NCBI RefSeq assembly: GCF_019857185.1
Contig: NZ_JAHWXP010000002.1
Span: 124,001 to 188,000, forward strand
Length of the DNA stretch: 64,000 bases
Reading direction: 5' to 3'
From: Alteriqipengyuania abyssalis
GTDB lineage: Bacteria > Pseudomonadota > Alphaproteobacteria > Sphingomonadales > Sphingomonadaceae
The position numbers were made by a program, and so were the translations under genes. Below the pieces are notes generated by a model. That model was not told the origin of the DNA. It worked only from the letters and a program-made list of their open reading frames with translations, and searched no databases. Below are positions 15,798 through 24,240 of the stretch, piece by piece. Numbering within the stretch: the first letter of the stretch is position 1; the number at the start of each line of letters is the position of its first letter.

Positions 15798-17889
15798 CAG
15801 CCTGCCAGCCTTCGTCATCGCGACCGTCCTCGCGACTCCCGCCTTTGCGCAGGATACCCAGTCGCAGGATGAGAGCGAGATCGTCGTCACTGCCCAGCGC
15901 GAGAACGCGAGTGCAGTGGAAAATGGCGGCAGTGCGGGCGTGCTGGGCAACAAGCCCGCCGAAGACCTGCCCTTCGCGGTACGCACATATGACGAGAGCC
16001 TGATCCTCAACCAGCAGCCGCTCTCGCTCGGCGAGGTGCTGCAGAACGATCCGACGATCCGCACCTCCTACGGCTATGGCAATGCCTCCGAACTCTTCGT
16101 CATTCGCGGCTTCCCGCTTTTCGGCGACGATATCGGCCTCAACGGCCTCTACGGCATCACCCCGCGCCAGCTGGTCGCGCCCGAACTGCTCGGCGGAGTC
16201 GAAGTGCTCAACGGGGCGACTGCCTTCCTCAACGGCGCGGCCCCGGGCGGATCGGGCCTCGGCGGCAGCGTGAACCTGCGCCTCAAGCGGGCGGACGAAG
16301 ACCTCACCCGCGTGACCGCCGGGTTCCGCGAAAGCTCGCGCTTCGGTGCCAGCGTCGACGTCGCCCGCCGCTTCGGCAATGCGGACCAGTTCGGCGTGCG
16401 CGTGAACGGCGCTTTTCGCGATGGCGAGACTGCGGTCGATGGCGAGGATCGCCGCACGCAGGTGATCGGCGCCGGGTTCGATTACGACGGCGGCAACCTG
16501 CGCGCCACGCTCGACCTCGCCTACCAGGACATCCGGGTCGACAATCTGCGGCCCAAGGTGACGATTGCGAGCGGCGCGATCCCCGCCGTGCCCCAGCCGG
16601 ATGCAAACTACGCGCAGGACTATAGCTACAGCGAGCTGACCGAGCTGTTCGGCGTGGCGAGCGTGGAATACGATGTCGCCCCTAACGCCACGCTCTACGC
16701 CAAGGCGGGCGCGCGCGAGGGCGACGAGGAAGGCGTTTACGGCGGCATTCAGGTGACCGACGCGATCACCGGCGACGGGACCAGCGGCTTCCATTCCTAC
16801 ATTCCGTTCAAGGCGAGCAATCAGGCGCTCGAGGCGGGCGTGCGCGTGCGGCTGGGCAGCACCATCACGCAGGAAATCAACTTCGGCGGCAACATCGCGT
16901 GGCAGGAAGATCGCACCGCTTACGACTTCTTCTCCGCCTTCCCAACCAATCTCTACGATCCGGTCCAGGTCTCGCCCCAACCGACCGCCTTTGCCGGCGG
17001 CGATCTCGACGATCCCTATCCGATCGCGACCCGTCGCCTGATGAGCGCCTTCGCCTCCGACACCTTCGGCCTGTGGGACGATCGCGTGCTGCTGACCGGT
17101 GGCCTGCGCATGCAGTCGATCCGCCAGCGCAGCTTCAGCTATTTCGGCGGCGCGCTCGACAGCGAGTATAATGAGGATGCGATCACCCCGGTCGTCGGCC
17201 TCGTGGTGAAGCCCGCCCCCGGCCTCTCGCTCTACGCCAACCGGATCGAAGCGCTGCAACAGGGGCCGAGCGCGCCGCTCGACCCCTCGCTGGTCACCAA
17301 TCCGGGCACAACGCTCGCCCCGCGCACCTCGATCCAGTACGAAGTGGGCGGCAAGCTGGCCTTTGGCGGCCTGTTCGCCACGCTCGCCGCCTACCAGATC
17401 GAGCGGCCGGGCGAAGGCATCCTGCCGAGCGGCGAGTTCGGCTATCTGGGCGACCAGCGGCACCGGGGCATCGAGTTCACGCTCAACGGAGACATCACGC
17501 GCGGGCTGCGGATCATCTCCGGCCTCGCCTACACCGACGCCAAGCTGGACGGCGGCAACACCGTGCCGGGCGTGCCTGAGTTCGCGGCCAATGCGGATCT
17601 CGAATGGGACCTGCCCTTCGTGCCGGGCCTCACGCTGACGGGCCGCGCGCTCTACACCGGCGAGCAATATGTCGATGCGGCCAACACGCTGGAGATCGAT
17701 AGCTGGGCGGTGTTCGACCTCGGCGCACGCTACGTCTTCGCGGCGGGCGATGTGCCGGTCACGCTCAGGCTCGCGGTCGAGAATGTCGGCAACGAAGCCT
17801 ACTGGGCCTCTGCCTTCGACACCTTCTCGAACGCGCTGCTGCAGGGCCGCCCGCGCACGGTGCGCGCATCGATCTCCGCCGACTTCTGA
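15784..17889 (+). CDS. TonB-dependent siderophore receptor
   Basis: Outer-membrane receptor of 701 residues for a ferric siderophore, powered by TonB. A Sec signal (AFVIATVLATPAFAQ) is followed by a TonB-box-like stretch (ESEIVVTAQR), the plug domain (YDESLILNQQPLSLGEVLQ, LFVIRGFPL, LLGGVEVLNGATAFLNGA) and a 22-strand-type barrel ending in the aromatic GRPRTVRASISADF. The plug has the siderophore-receptor form rather than the vitamin B12 form. The ATG at 15784 is chosen because the signal peptide starts there. Iron control is likely; see the possible Fur site at 14352-14367. Confidence 0.93.
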   Translation: MTVRNSLPAFVIATVLATPAFAQDTQSQDESEIVVTAQRENASAVENGGSAGVLGNKPAEDLPFAVRTYDESLILNQQPLSLGEVLQNDPTIRTSYGYGNASELFVIRGFPLFGDDIGLNGLYGITPRQLVAPELLGGVEVLNGATAFLNGAAPGGSGLGGSVNLRLKRADEDLTRVTAGFRESSRFGASVDVARRFGNADQFGVRVNGAFRDGETAVDGEDRRTQVIGAGFDYDGGNLRATLDLAYQDIRVDNLRPKVTIASGAIPAVPQPDANYAQDYSYSELTELFGVASVEYDVAPNATLYAKAGAREGDEEGVYGGIQVTDAITGDGTSGFHSYIPFKASNQALEAGVRVRLGSTITQEINFGGNIAWQEDRTAYDFFSAFPTNLYDPVQVSPQPTAFAGGDLDDPYPIATRRLMSAFASDTFGLWDDRVLLTGGLRMQSIRQRSFSYFGGALDSEYNEDAITPVVGLVVKPAPGLSLYANRIEALQQGPSAPLDPSLVTNPGTTLAPRTSIQYEVGGKLAFGGLFATLAAYQIERPGEGILPSGEFGYLGDQRHRGIEFTLNGDITRGLRIISGLAYTDAKLDGGNTVPGVPEFAANADLEWDLPFVPGLTLTGRALYTGEQYVDAANTLEIDSWAVFDLGARYVFAAGDVPVTLRLAVENVGNEAYWASAFDTFSNALLQGRPRTVRASISADF

Positions 17890-17908
17890 CCGGACCAGGA
17901 CCAGCGGC

Positions 17909-17935
17909 TCGTGCCCGGAAAACCACCGGGCACGA
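17909..17935 (+). terminator. Perfect hairpin after the siderophore receptor gene
   Basis: TCGTGCCCGG (17909-17918) pairs perfectly with CCGGGCACGA (17926-17935) around a 7-base loop AAAACCA, 20 bases past the receptor stop. No T-tract follows, so termination may be Rho-assisted or the hairpin may protect the mRNA end. Confidence 0.55.
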
Positions 17936-17995
17936 AGTCACGCCTGCTCCGCCGATGGGAAAGCGTTGTGGCGCAATTCTGCTGCTCTGAGAAAC

Positions 17996-18072
<77 letters not shown>

Positions 18073-18198
18073 ATCGCGCGATGCGGATGGCGCGCTTAGC
18101 AAAGCGAACGGCTGTGCGCCAACGGAAAATCCGCACCGCGCATCATCTTGCCGCGCGTTAGCGGATTGGCAAGGGACGATCGCTAGCTTCGTGCGGCC

Positions 18199-18606
18199 AT
18201 GAGCGATCTTGCCCCCGATCATTTTCCCGGCCATCCGCCCGCTCGCGCGCCCGGTAACGACAGCGACGGGTTCGAGCGGGGCAATGCGACCCTGATCGAG
18301 CAATGGACGGCGGTGGAAGATGCCGCCCGGGTGCTCGCACTGCTGGCGGGCCAGCCTGCGCCCGAGCACGACGCCTCGGCGCGAATGCTGATCGCCCGCC
18401 TCACCAGAGCCGACGCCGGCCGCACGCAAGCCTCTATCCTGGCGCTCGACGAACTGGTCGCGACGATGCGCTTCGGGCTCGACGCGCTGCTCGCCGCGCA
18501 CGGCACGAGCGCCGATCCGCGCCCCGCAGCGAACTGCCTGTGGCGCGAATACCAGCGCGGTCGCGCGGCGACCCTGCGCGAAGCGGCGCTGGCGACACGC
18601 CACTGA
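18199..18606 (+). CDS. Unknown small alpha-helical protein
   Basis: 135 residues, cytoplasmic by composition, no signal or membrane segment. The body is alanine- and leucine-rich and should be mostly helical (VEDAARVLALLAGQ, SILALDELVATMRFGLDALL). I do not recognise the family. The frame has coding-like third-position GC and lies directly in front of the mmcB promoter. The ATG at 18199 gives MSDLAPDHFPG. It could belong to the same functional neighbourhood as mmcB but is not under the LexA box, which comes after it. Confidence 0.55.
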   Translation: MSDLAPDHFPGHPPARAPGNDSDGFERGNATLIEQWTAVEDAARVLALLAGQPAPEHDASARMLIARLTRADAGRTQASILALDELVATMRFGLDALLAAHGTSADPRPAANCLWREYQRGRAATLREAALATRH

Positions 18607-18617
18607 CCACACCGCGC

Positions 18618-18646
18618 TTGACAGCGGTGTTCACCTCCTGTTCTTG
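18618..18646 (+). promoter_or_regulatory. LexA (SOS) box inside the mmcB promoter
   Basis: GTTC-ACCTCCT-GTTC at 18629-18643 is an exact match to the alphaproteobacterial LexA box GTTC-N7-GTTC. It sits between a perfect -35 TTGACA (18618-18623) and a poor -10 TTCTTG (18641-18646, 17-base spacer), so bound LexA would block RNA polymerase. Transcription would start close to the mmcB ATG at 18653. Confidence 0.85.
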
Positions 18647-18652
18647 AGCCGC

Positions 18653-19174
18653 ATGGCCGAATCGTCCTTCCTGCTCGACCCTTCCACCAGCCCGGCATCC
18701 CCGGCGGCGCAGCATCCGTGCGATGCGAGCGGCGCGGCGCGTGGGATCATGCGGCTGTTTGCGCGCAACGATATCTGGTGCACCACCGAGATGCCGCTGC
18801 GCGGAGGGCGCCGCGCGGACCTGATGGGAATCGATGCGAAGGGCCACGTGATCATCGTCGAGATCAAGGTGTCGCGCGCCGACCTGACGGGCGATGCCAA
18901 GTGGACCGATTATCTGGACCATTGCGACAAGTTCTACTGGGGCATCGGCACGCATCTCGACCGGGGAATTCTCGAAGGAGAGGCCTTCCTGCCCGAACGG
19001 TGCGGGCTGATCGTCGCCGATGGCTACGATGCGGAGATCATCCGCCCGGCGGCGCGCCACCCGTTGGCACCGGCGCGGCGCAAGGTCGAGGTGGAGCGGC
19101 TCGCGCGCACCGTTATGCGCCGATCGACGGTCGCCTGCGATCCCGATTGCGCGCCCTGGGGCGGCGAGAAATAG
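18653..19174 (+). CDS. mmcB: MmcB family DNA repair protein
   Basis: A 173-residue protein matching MmcB, a nuclease-fold family linked to mitomycin C resistance in Caulobacter, where it belongs to the LexA regulon. The core has the restriction-nuclease-like pattern: GGRRADLMGID, then VIIVEIKVSRADLTGDAKW (E-x-K catalytic type), DYLDHCDKFYWGI and LIVADGYDAEI. The promoter carries a perfect SOS box 10 bases upstream of the ATG, which independently supports the call. There is almost no leader and no clear Shine-Dalgarno, so the mRNA may be leaderless. A TTG at 18644 is a less likely start. Confidence 0.92.
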   Translation: MAESSFLLDPSTSPASPAAQHPCDASGAARGIMRLFARNDIWCTTEMPLRGGRRADLMGIDAKGHVIIVEIKVSRADLTGDAKWTDYLDHCDKFYWGIGTHLDRGILEGEAFLPERCGLIVADGYDAEIIRPAARHPLAPARRKVEVERLARTVMRRSTVACDPDCAPWGGEK

Positions 19175-19262
19175 CGGAGCAGCGACGTAAAATGGCCGCA
19201 TGCCGGGGCTTCGCACAAGCCCCTCGCCTAATCTTCGCGCGCGCGGCATAAGGCGCGCCATC

Positions 19263-19985
19263 ATGCTGCTGGCCCTGATCCTTTCCACCATGGCGATGGT
19301 CGCCATCGTGGCGCTGCGCTATCTCGCGATCAGCGGGGCCTTCGCCGCGCTGACCACGCGGGTGCGACCCGGCCATCACGCGGGGCTTGGCGCACAGATC
19401 CGGCGCGAGATCGGCTGGTCGCTGGTCTCCGCCGCGATTTACGGCATTCCCGCAGGCGTGGTCGCCTGGGGCTGGGACAGCCTGGGCTGGACCCGCATCT
19501 ACGCCGACTGGAACGCCTACCCGCTATGGTATCTGCCCCTGTCGGTGTTCCTCTACCTTTTCGCGCACGACACCTGGTTCTACTGGACGCATCGCTGGAT
19601 GCACGAACCGCGCGTGTTCCGCGTGGCCCACGCAGTCCATCATGCCAGCCGCCCGCCGACCGCATGGGCCGCGATGAGCTTTCATCCGATAGAAGCACTC
19701 ACAGGTGCGGTGGTTATACCCCTGCTCGTCTTCCTCGTGCCGATTCACATCGCTATGCTGGGGGTGGTGCTGACCGTGATGACCGTCATGGGGGTGACGA
19801 ATCATATGGGGTGGGAGATGTTTCCGCGATGGCTGGTCCGCTCGCCCGTGGGCGGATGGATCATCACCGCGAGCCATCACCAGCTCCACCACGAACGCTA
19901 CCAATGCAATTACGGGCTCTATTTCCGGTTCTGGGATCGTTTATGCAAAACCGATCGAGGTCTCTCGAAAAGCTTTCAACCCTGA
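19263..19985 (+). CDS. Fatty acid hydroxylase / sterol desaturase superfamily protein
   Basis: A 240-residue membrane di-iron enzyme. Four hydrophobic stretches surround the histidine clusters HDTWFYWTHRWMH, HAVHHASRPP and SHHQLHHERYQCNYG, plus NHMG, the standard set of the superfamily that hydroxylates or desaturates lipids using O2. It resembles the sterol-desaturase branch rather than the CrtZ carotenoid hydroxylase. The true substrate is unknown. The ATG at 19263 is chosen because the first helix (LLALILSTMAMVAIVAL) begins there. Its 3' end overlaps the DUF2141 gene by 43 bases. Confidence 0.88.
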   Translation: MLLALILSTMAMVAIVALRYLAISGAFAALTTRVRPGHHAGLGAQIRREIGWSLVSAAIYGIPAGVVAWGWDSLGWTRIYADWNAYPLWYLPLSVFLYLFAHDTWFYWTHRWMHEPRVFRVAHAVHHASRPPTAWAAMSFHPIEALTGAVVIPLLVFLVPIHIAMLGVVLTVMTVMGVTNHMGWEMFPRWLVRSPVGGWIITASHHQLHHERYQCNYGLYFRFWDRLCKTDRGLSKSFQP

Positions 19986-20410
19986 CGCTCGCCACCGCGG
20001 CAATGCTCACGCTCGGCAATGCGCCGGGCGTGCGGCAGGATGTGGTGGTGACCGTGGTGGACCTGCGCTCGACGCAGGGCACCGTGCTCGCCTGCCTGAC
20101 AGACAGATCGGGCACCTTCCCCGATTGCGGCCACGATGAAACGTCGCAGAAGCGGGTCGTGCGGGCCAATGCGCGGGTTACCATCGTGTTCAACGACGTT
20201 CAGCCGGGCGAATATGCGATCTCGCTGCTGCATGACGAAAACGGCAACGGCAAGGCGGACAAGACGCTGTTCATCCCCAAGGAGGGGTTCGGTTTCTCGC
20301 GCGATGCCAAGGTCCGCTTCGGCCCGCCGCAGTTCTCCGCCGCGGCCTTCACCGTGGGGGCGGATGCGCCGGTCTATCAGACGATCCGGATGCGTTATCT
20401 CAGCCGCTAG
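19943..20410 (+). CDS. DUF2141 secreted protein
   Basis: 155 residues: an N-terminal Sec-type signal (KLSTLTLATAAMLTLGNA), then a DUF2141 domain (VVVTVVDLRSTQGTVLACL, VFNDVQPGEYAISLLHDENGNGK, FGFSRDAKVRFGPPQF), a small beta-sandwich of unknown role, predicted periplasmic. The ATG at 19943 gives the signal peptide and overlaps the hydroxylase gene; an ATG at 20003 would lose it. The overlap suggests both genes are translated from one message, but no functional link between them is established. Confidence 0.85.
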   Translation: MQNRSRSLEKLSTLTLATAAMLTLGNAPGVRQDVVVTVVDLRSTQGTVLACLTDRSGTFPDCGHDETSQKRVVRANARVTIVFNDVQPGEYAISLLHDENGNGKADKTLFIPKEGFGFSRDAKVRFGPPQFSAAAFTVGADAPVYQTIRMRYLSR

Positions 20411-20514
20411 GGCCATCCGCGTCGGCGCGGCACCTTCCCGAAGCAAATCATAACCTTAAATTTACCACGGTGCTGCACAACGGACCCGAAGTTTGAAAAG
20501 GGTCTGTTTTTGTG

Positions 20515-22002
20515 ATGGATAGCTTGCGCGGAAATCCTGGCGTGTTCGACGAACTGCCGGACGACACGTCGTGGGAGGAGAGCGACACCGACGGCGAGCT
20601 GTCGGTCGACGAGACCCCGCCTACCCTTGTGGGCCAGGACGAGCGCCGGATGCAGGTGCGCGCCTATAATTACTGGGCAGGGCTGCTGGGCGACCGGACC
20701 TTCCCCAGCGTCGAGGATATCGAATCCGACCGGCTGCCCGATTTCAGCGAAAACAGCGTGCTTCTGGACTTCACCAGCGGCGTGGAAGACCCTGCGATCG
20801 TGTTCCTGGGCGACAGGCTGGCTGGCGAATGCCATTGCGATCACCCGATCCGGACGCTGGCCGACGTGCCCAGCCGATCGCTGCTGAGCCGCATCACCGA
20901 CCATTATCTGCAAATCCTCGCCAACGAGGCACCGATCGGGTTCGAGGCGGAGTTCGTCAACAATACCGGCTCGACCGTGCTCTATCGCGGGATCCTGCTG
21001 CCCTTCTCGTCCGACGACGAGACGATCGACTTCATCTACGGCGTGATCAACTGGAAGGAAGTCGCCGACCAGCTGACCACCGACGCGCTGCTGCTCCAGA
21101 TCGATCAGGCGCTCGACAGCGGGCCGCGCCCGCAGAGCGAAGATGACGACGAACTGCCCGCTCCCGCGAGGCGGGTCACCGCAACCCCGTCGATCACGCG
21201 CTGGGCGGATGGCCCCGGCTCTTCCGCCGATCAGTCCCATGGTGAGGAAAGCGCACGCGAAACCGCGCGACCGGTGCCCAGCCCCGTCCCCAGCCCCACG
21301 TTCGCCCGGCTCGACGCGCATGTCGGCGGCGGCCCGCTCTCGCCGCCGATGTCGCGCGCGACCGGAAACGATCAACCACCAACGTCCGCAAACACGACCG
21401 GCCTCCACGCCTGCCTCGCCGAGGCACGCGCGCTGGTCGAAGCCGCCGGGCAGGCCGATGCGCGCAGCCGCGTGGCGCTCTACGCTGCGGTGTCGCGTGC
21501 GCATGATGTCGCCCTCGCCGCGCAGGCGGAGCCCGAGGCCTTTGCCGCGCTGCTGCACGAACATGCAATCGAGGCTGCGCCGCGCGCGCCGATGACCCCG
21601 GTGGTCAAGCTCGTCTTCGGGACGGACTACGACAAGTCGCGCATCGCCGAATATGCCGCAGTGCTCGCCTTCGCCCAGCGCGAGCGGATCGCCCATGGCG
21701 CCCTCGCCGCTTTCCTCGACGCGGCGGAGGGCGGCCTGAAAGGCGTGGTTTCGCGCGAGCGGACCTTCCGCCGCGAAGCCGCGGGCAAGCCCGCCGCCGG
21801 CGGCGCAAAGGCACGCGTGCGCCGCAAGCTGGCCACCCTGCCCGCCCAGCCGATCGAGGCGATTCCGGTGAAGGGCGCGGAGTTCTCCGTCTGCGTGATC
21901 CGCCGTGATGCCGACGGGGCGATCGCCTTCCTCGGCGAAGTCGCCGATGACGAGCGTCTGCTCGCCCGCGCAGCGAAACATCTGACCCACGCCACGCGAT
22001 AA
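20515..22002 (+). CDS. PAS-domain protein with unknown C-terminal half
   Basis: 495 residues, cytoplasmic. Residues about 40-180 read as a PAS-type sensor domain of the PAS_5 kind (YNYWAGLLGDRTFPSVEDI, NSVLLDFTSGVEDPAIVFLG, VLYRGILLPFSSDDETIDF, IYGVINW). A proline/serine-rich linker (about 195-285) follows. The C-terminal half is alanine-rich and helical with no domain I can name, and no kinase, GGDEF or HTH motif. The ATG at 20515 (adjacent GTG at 20512) follows AAAGGG and an AT-rich upstream region at 20445-20510. It is alone between DUF2141 and the App1-like gene. Confidence 0.72.
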   Translation: MDSLRGNPGVFDELPDDTSWEESDTDGELSVDETPPTLVGQDERRMQVRAYNYWAGLLGDRTFPSVEDIESDRLPDFSENSVLLDFTSGVEDPAIVFLGDRLAGECHCDHPIRTLADVPSRSLLSRITDHYLQILANEAPIGFEAEFVNNTGSTVLYRGILLPFSSDDETIDFIYGVINWKEVADQLTTDALLLQIDQALDSGPRPQSEDDDELPAPARRVTATPSITRWADGPGSSADQSHGEESARETARPVPSPVPSPTFARLDAHVGGGPLSPPMSRATGNDQPPTSANTTGLHACLAEARALVEAAGQADARSRVALYAAVSRAHDVALAAQAEPEAFAALLHEHAIEAAPRAPMTPVVKLVFGTDYDKSRIAEYAAVLAFAQRERIAHGALAAFLDAAEGGLKGVVSRERTFRREAAGKPAAGGAKARVRRKLATLPAQPIEAIPVKGAEFSVCVIRRDADGAIAFLGEVADDERLLARAAKHLTHATR

Positions 22003-22073
22003 CCCCCGTTTCTGCCGCATCTTGCGGCATTGAGGGGTTCACTCCGCGCGAGAGGCCCGCTAGCGCGCCTTGG

Positions 22074-23177
22074 ATGGGGATTTTCACTCGCCGACCGGTC
22101 CGCGTGCAACCCTTCTTCGGGTATCGCAACCGCGAGCGGCTGGTGCTCGTGGGGCGGACCCAGCGCTCGCGCCCGCCCGAGTTCGAAGAAGCGGGACGGT
22201 GGCGCACGTTCCGCGTGATGATGTCGCAGTTCTTCGCCTCGGAAGTGCGCAATGTCGGCGTGACCCTGTGCCTGACCCGTTCCGACGGGGAGGATTTCAG
22301 CTACACGACCACCTCCGACGACGACGGCTATTTCCGCTTCGAGATCGATTTGGAAGGCGACTGGCCCTATCCCGCACAGACCGCGTGGGAGGTCGTCCGG
22401 CTGGGGTGGGATAACCGCGACGGGCACCAGAGCGTCACCGGCCATGTGCTGGTGCCGGGGGCCGACGCGCAGATCGGCGTGATCTCCGATATCGACGACA
22501 CGATCATCGAGACCGGGATCACCGGCGGGTGGCACAATGTCGTGCGCAACTGGAAGCGGATCTTCGCGCAGATGCCGCACGAGCGGATTCTGGTGGAGGG
22601 CGCGGATTCCTTCTACGGCGCGATCGGCGGCGGGCTGACGGTGAGCGAGTCCGAACCGCCGACCGGTGCCGTCATTCCCACAACGCACCGGCCGTTCTTC
22701 TACATCTCGTCCTCGCCGTGGAACCTGTTTTCCTACCTCGTCGCGTTCCAGCAATCGCGCGAATTGCCGCTCGGCGCGCTGTTCCTGCGCAACTGGGGCT
22801 TCAACCGCGCGACCATCGGCAAGAAGAGCCACGGCGCGCACAAGCATCAGGCGATCAGCGAGATCCTCGCCCATTTCTCGCACCTGCGTTTCGCCTTCAT
22901 CGGCGACGACACCCAGGGCGACCTGCCCGCCTTCGCCGAAGCGGTCGCGCGCGAGCCCGATCGGATCGCGGCGGTGTTCATCCGCACCACCGAAAAGGCG
23001 CTGTCGGAAAAGGAACTTGACGCGAAACGGGTCATAGAGAGCTTTGGGGTGCCCCTGTGGCTGGGGAACAGCTATGCCATCGGTCGGGATTTCCTGAGAG
23101 CAGCAGGGGTGGCACCGCATGGGGAAACATCGCGCATCGTGGAAACGGTGGGTCCGCGAAATGGAGAAGAAGCCTAA
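22074..23177 (+). CDS. App1-like phosphatidate phosphatase family (DUF2183)
   Basis: A 367-residue HAD-like phosphatase. The DUF2183/App1 signature is clear: DIDDTIIETGI (catalytic DxDxT, about residue 140), PFFYISSSPWNLF, and FIGDDTQGDLPAFAEA. Family members related to yeast App1 dephosphorylate phosphatidate to diacylglycerol; the bacterial role is not proven. The N-terminal half is a beta-rich accessory region. No signal or membrane helix is visible, so it is probably cytoplasmic. Its end overlaps the downstream alpha/beta hydrolase gene. Confidence 0.9.
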   Translation: MGIFTRRPVRVQPFFGYRNRERLVLVGRTQRSRPPEFEEAGRWRTFRVMMSQFFASEVRNVGVTLCLTRSDGEDFSYTTTSDDDGYFRFEIDLEGDWPYPAQTAWEVVRLGWDNRDGHQSVTGHVLVPGADAQIGVISDIDDTIIETGITGGWHNVVRNWKRIFAQMPHERILVEGADSFYGAIGGGLTVSESEPPTGAVIPTTHRPFFYISSSPWNLFSYLVAFQQSRELPLGALFLRNWGFNRATIGKKSHGAHKHQAISEILAHFSHLRFAFIGDDTQGDLPAFAEAVAREPDRIAAVFIRTTEKALSEKELDAKRVIESFGVPLWLGNSYAIGRDFLRAAGVAPHGETSRIVETVGPRNGEEA

Positions 23178-24231
23178 GGAACCGGGCGGCTGCTGCCTGG
23201 TCCAGATGATCTTCGTCCTCGCGCTGACGATCCTCGCATACAACCTGTACCACGGGGTCTGGCCCGATCTGCGCCACCACCTGCTCGACAAGGCGGACCT
23301 CGCCTTCACCTTCCGCAACGATGTCGAGGTGCGCGGGCCGATCGCCTACGGGCGGCACGAGGATCAGGTTCTCACCATTACCCGCAGCGAAGCGGCGCGC
23401 AGCGATGCTGCGCTGCCCGTGCTGGTGTTCTTCCACGGCGGCAGCTGGGCGAATGGCAGCCCCGAGGCTTACGGCTTCATCGGCCGCAACTTCGCCCCGC
23501 GCGGCTTCGTGGTGGTCAATGCCGGTTACCGGCTGGTCCCCGAAGGGCGCTATCCGGCGATGCTGGCGGACAGCGCGGCGGCGGTGAAGTGGACCGCGCA
23601 GAACATCGCCAGATATGGCGGCGATCCCGACCAGATCTATCTGATGGGCCATTCCGCCGGGGCCTATAATGCGGTGATGCTGGGGCTGAACCGCCGCTGG
23701 ACCCGCCGCCTGGGCCTGCCCGACGACACGATCGACGGCGTGATCGGGCTGGCCGGCCCGTACGACTTTCTGCCGCTGGAAGGAGAGGGGATGAAAAACG
23801 CGTTCGGCGAGGCGAAGCCGCTCGCCGCGACCCAGCCGATCCGCTTCGCCCGCAAGGATGCGCCGCCCATGCTGCTGATCACCGGTGCGGACGACGAGCA
23901 GGTGAGCCCCGACAATGTGCGCAAGCTCTACGATGCGCTCGCCGCGAAGGGCGCACCCGTCCGGCGCGTGGTGCTGGAGGACATCGGCCACATTACGCTG
24001 GTCATGGGCCTCGCCAAGCCGTTCGATTACGACCGGCGGGTGAAGGACGAGGTCTCCGGGTTCCTGCGCGAGCAGATCCGCGATGCCGCACGCGAACGCG
24101 TCCGTTCGGAGCGCCGCGCACGCGAGATGGCGGCGACCCGCGATGCCGACAGCCCGCCCACTCGCGAAGTCCGCGACCCGGCTCCTCCCGCAGCGCAAGC
24201 TTCAGGAGACATTCAGCCCGCCGGGGGCTAG
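23161..24231 (+). CDS. Alpha/beta hydrolase, membrane-anchored
   Basis: 356 residues of the esterase/lipase (HSL-like) alpha/beta-hydrolase class. It has one N-terminal membrane helix (QMIFVLALTILAYNLY), the oxyanion motif HGGSW, the nucleophile elbow GHSAGA (Ser near residue 164), an Asp region GADDEQVSP and a late His (IGHITL), a complete triad. The C-terminal tail is Arg/Ala-rich. The domain should face the periplasm. The ATG at 23161 overlaps the App1-like gene by 17 bases; an ATG at 23119 in the same frame is an alternative. Substrate unknown. Confidence 0.87.
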   Translation: MEKKPKEPGGCCLVQMIFVLALTILAYNLYHGVWPDLRHHLLDKADLAFTFRNDVEVRGPIAYGRHEDQVLTITRSEAARSDAALPVLVFFHGGSWANGSPEAYGFIGRNFAPRGFVVVNAGYRLVPEGRYPAMLADSAAAVKWTAQNIARYGGDPDQIYLMGHSAGAYNAVMLGLNRRWTRRLGLPDDTIDGVIGLAGPYDFLPLEGEGMKNAFGEAKPLAATQPIRFARKDAPPMLLITGADDEQVSPDNVRKLYDALAAKGAPVRRVVLEDIGHITLVMGLAKPFDYDRRVKDEVSGFLREQIRDAARERVRSERRAREMAATRDADSPPTREVRDPAPPAAQASGDIQPAGG

Positions 24232-24240
24232 CATGCCGGC

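Noticed and set aside
15751-17667. 638-codon minus-strand open frame opposite the TonB receptor
   Set aside because: Antisense shadow; the receptor frame has signal, plug and barrel motifs while this one has none.
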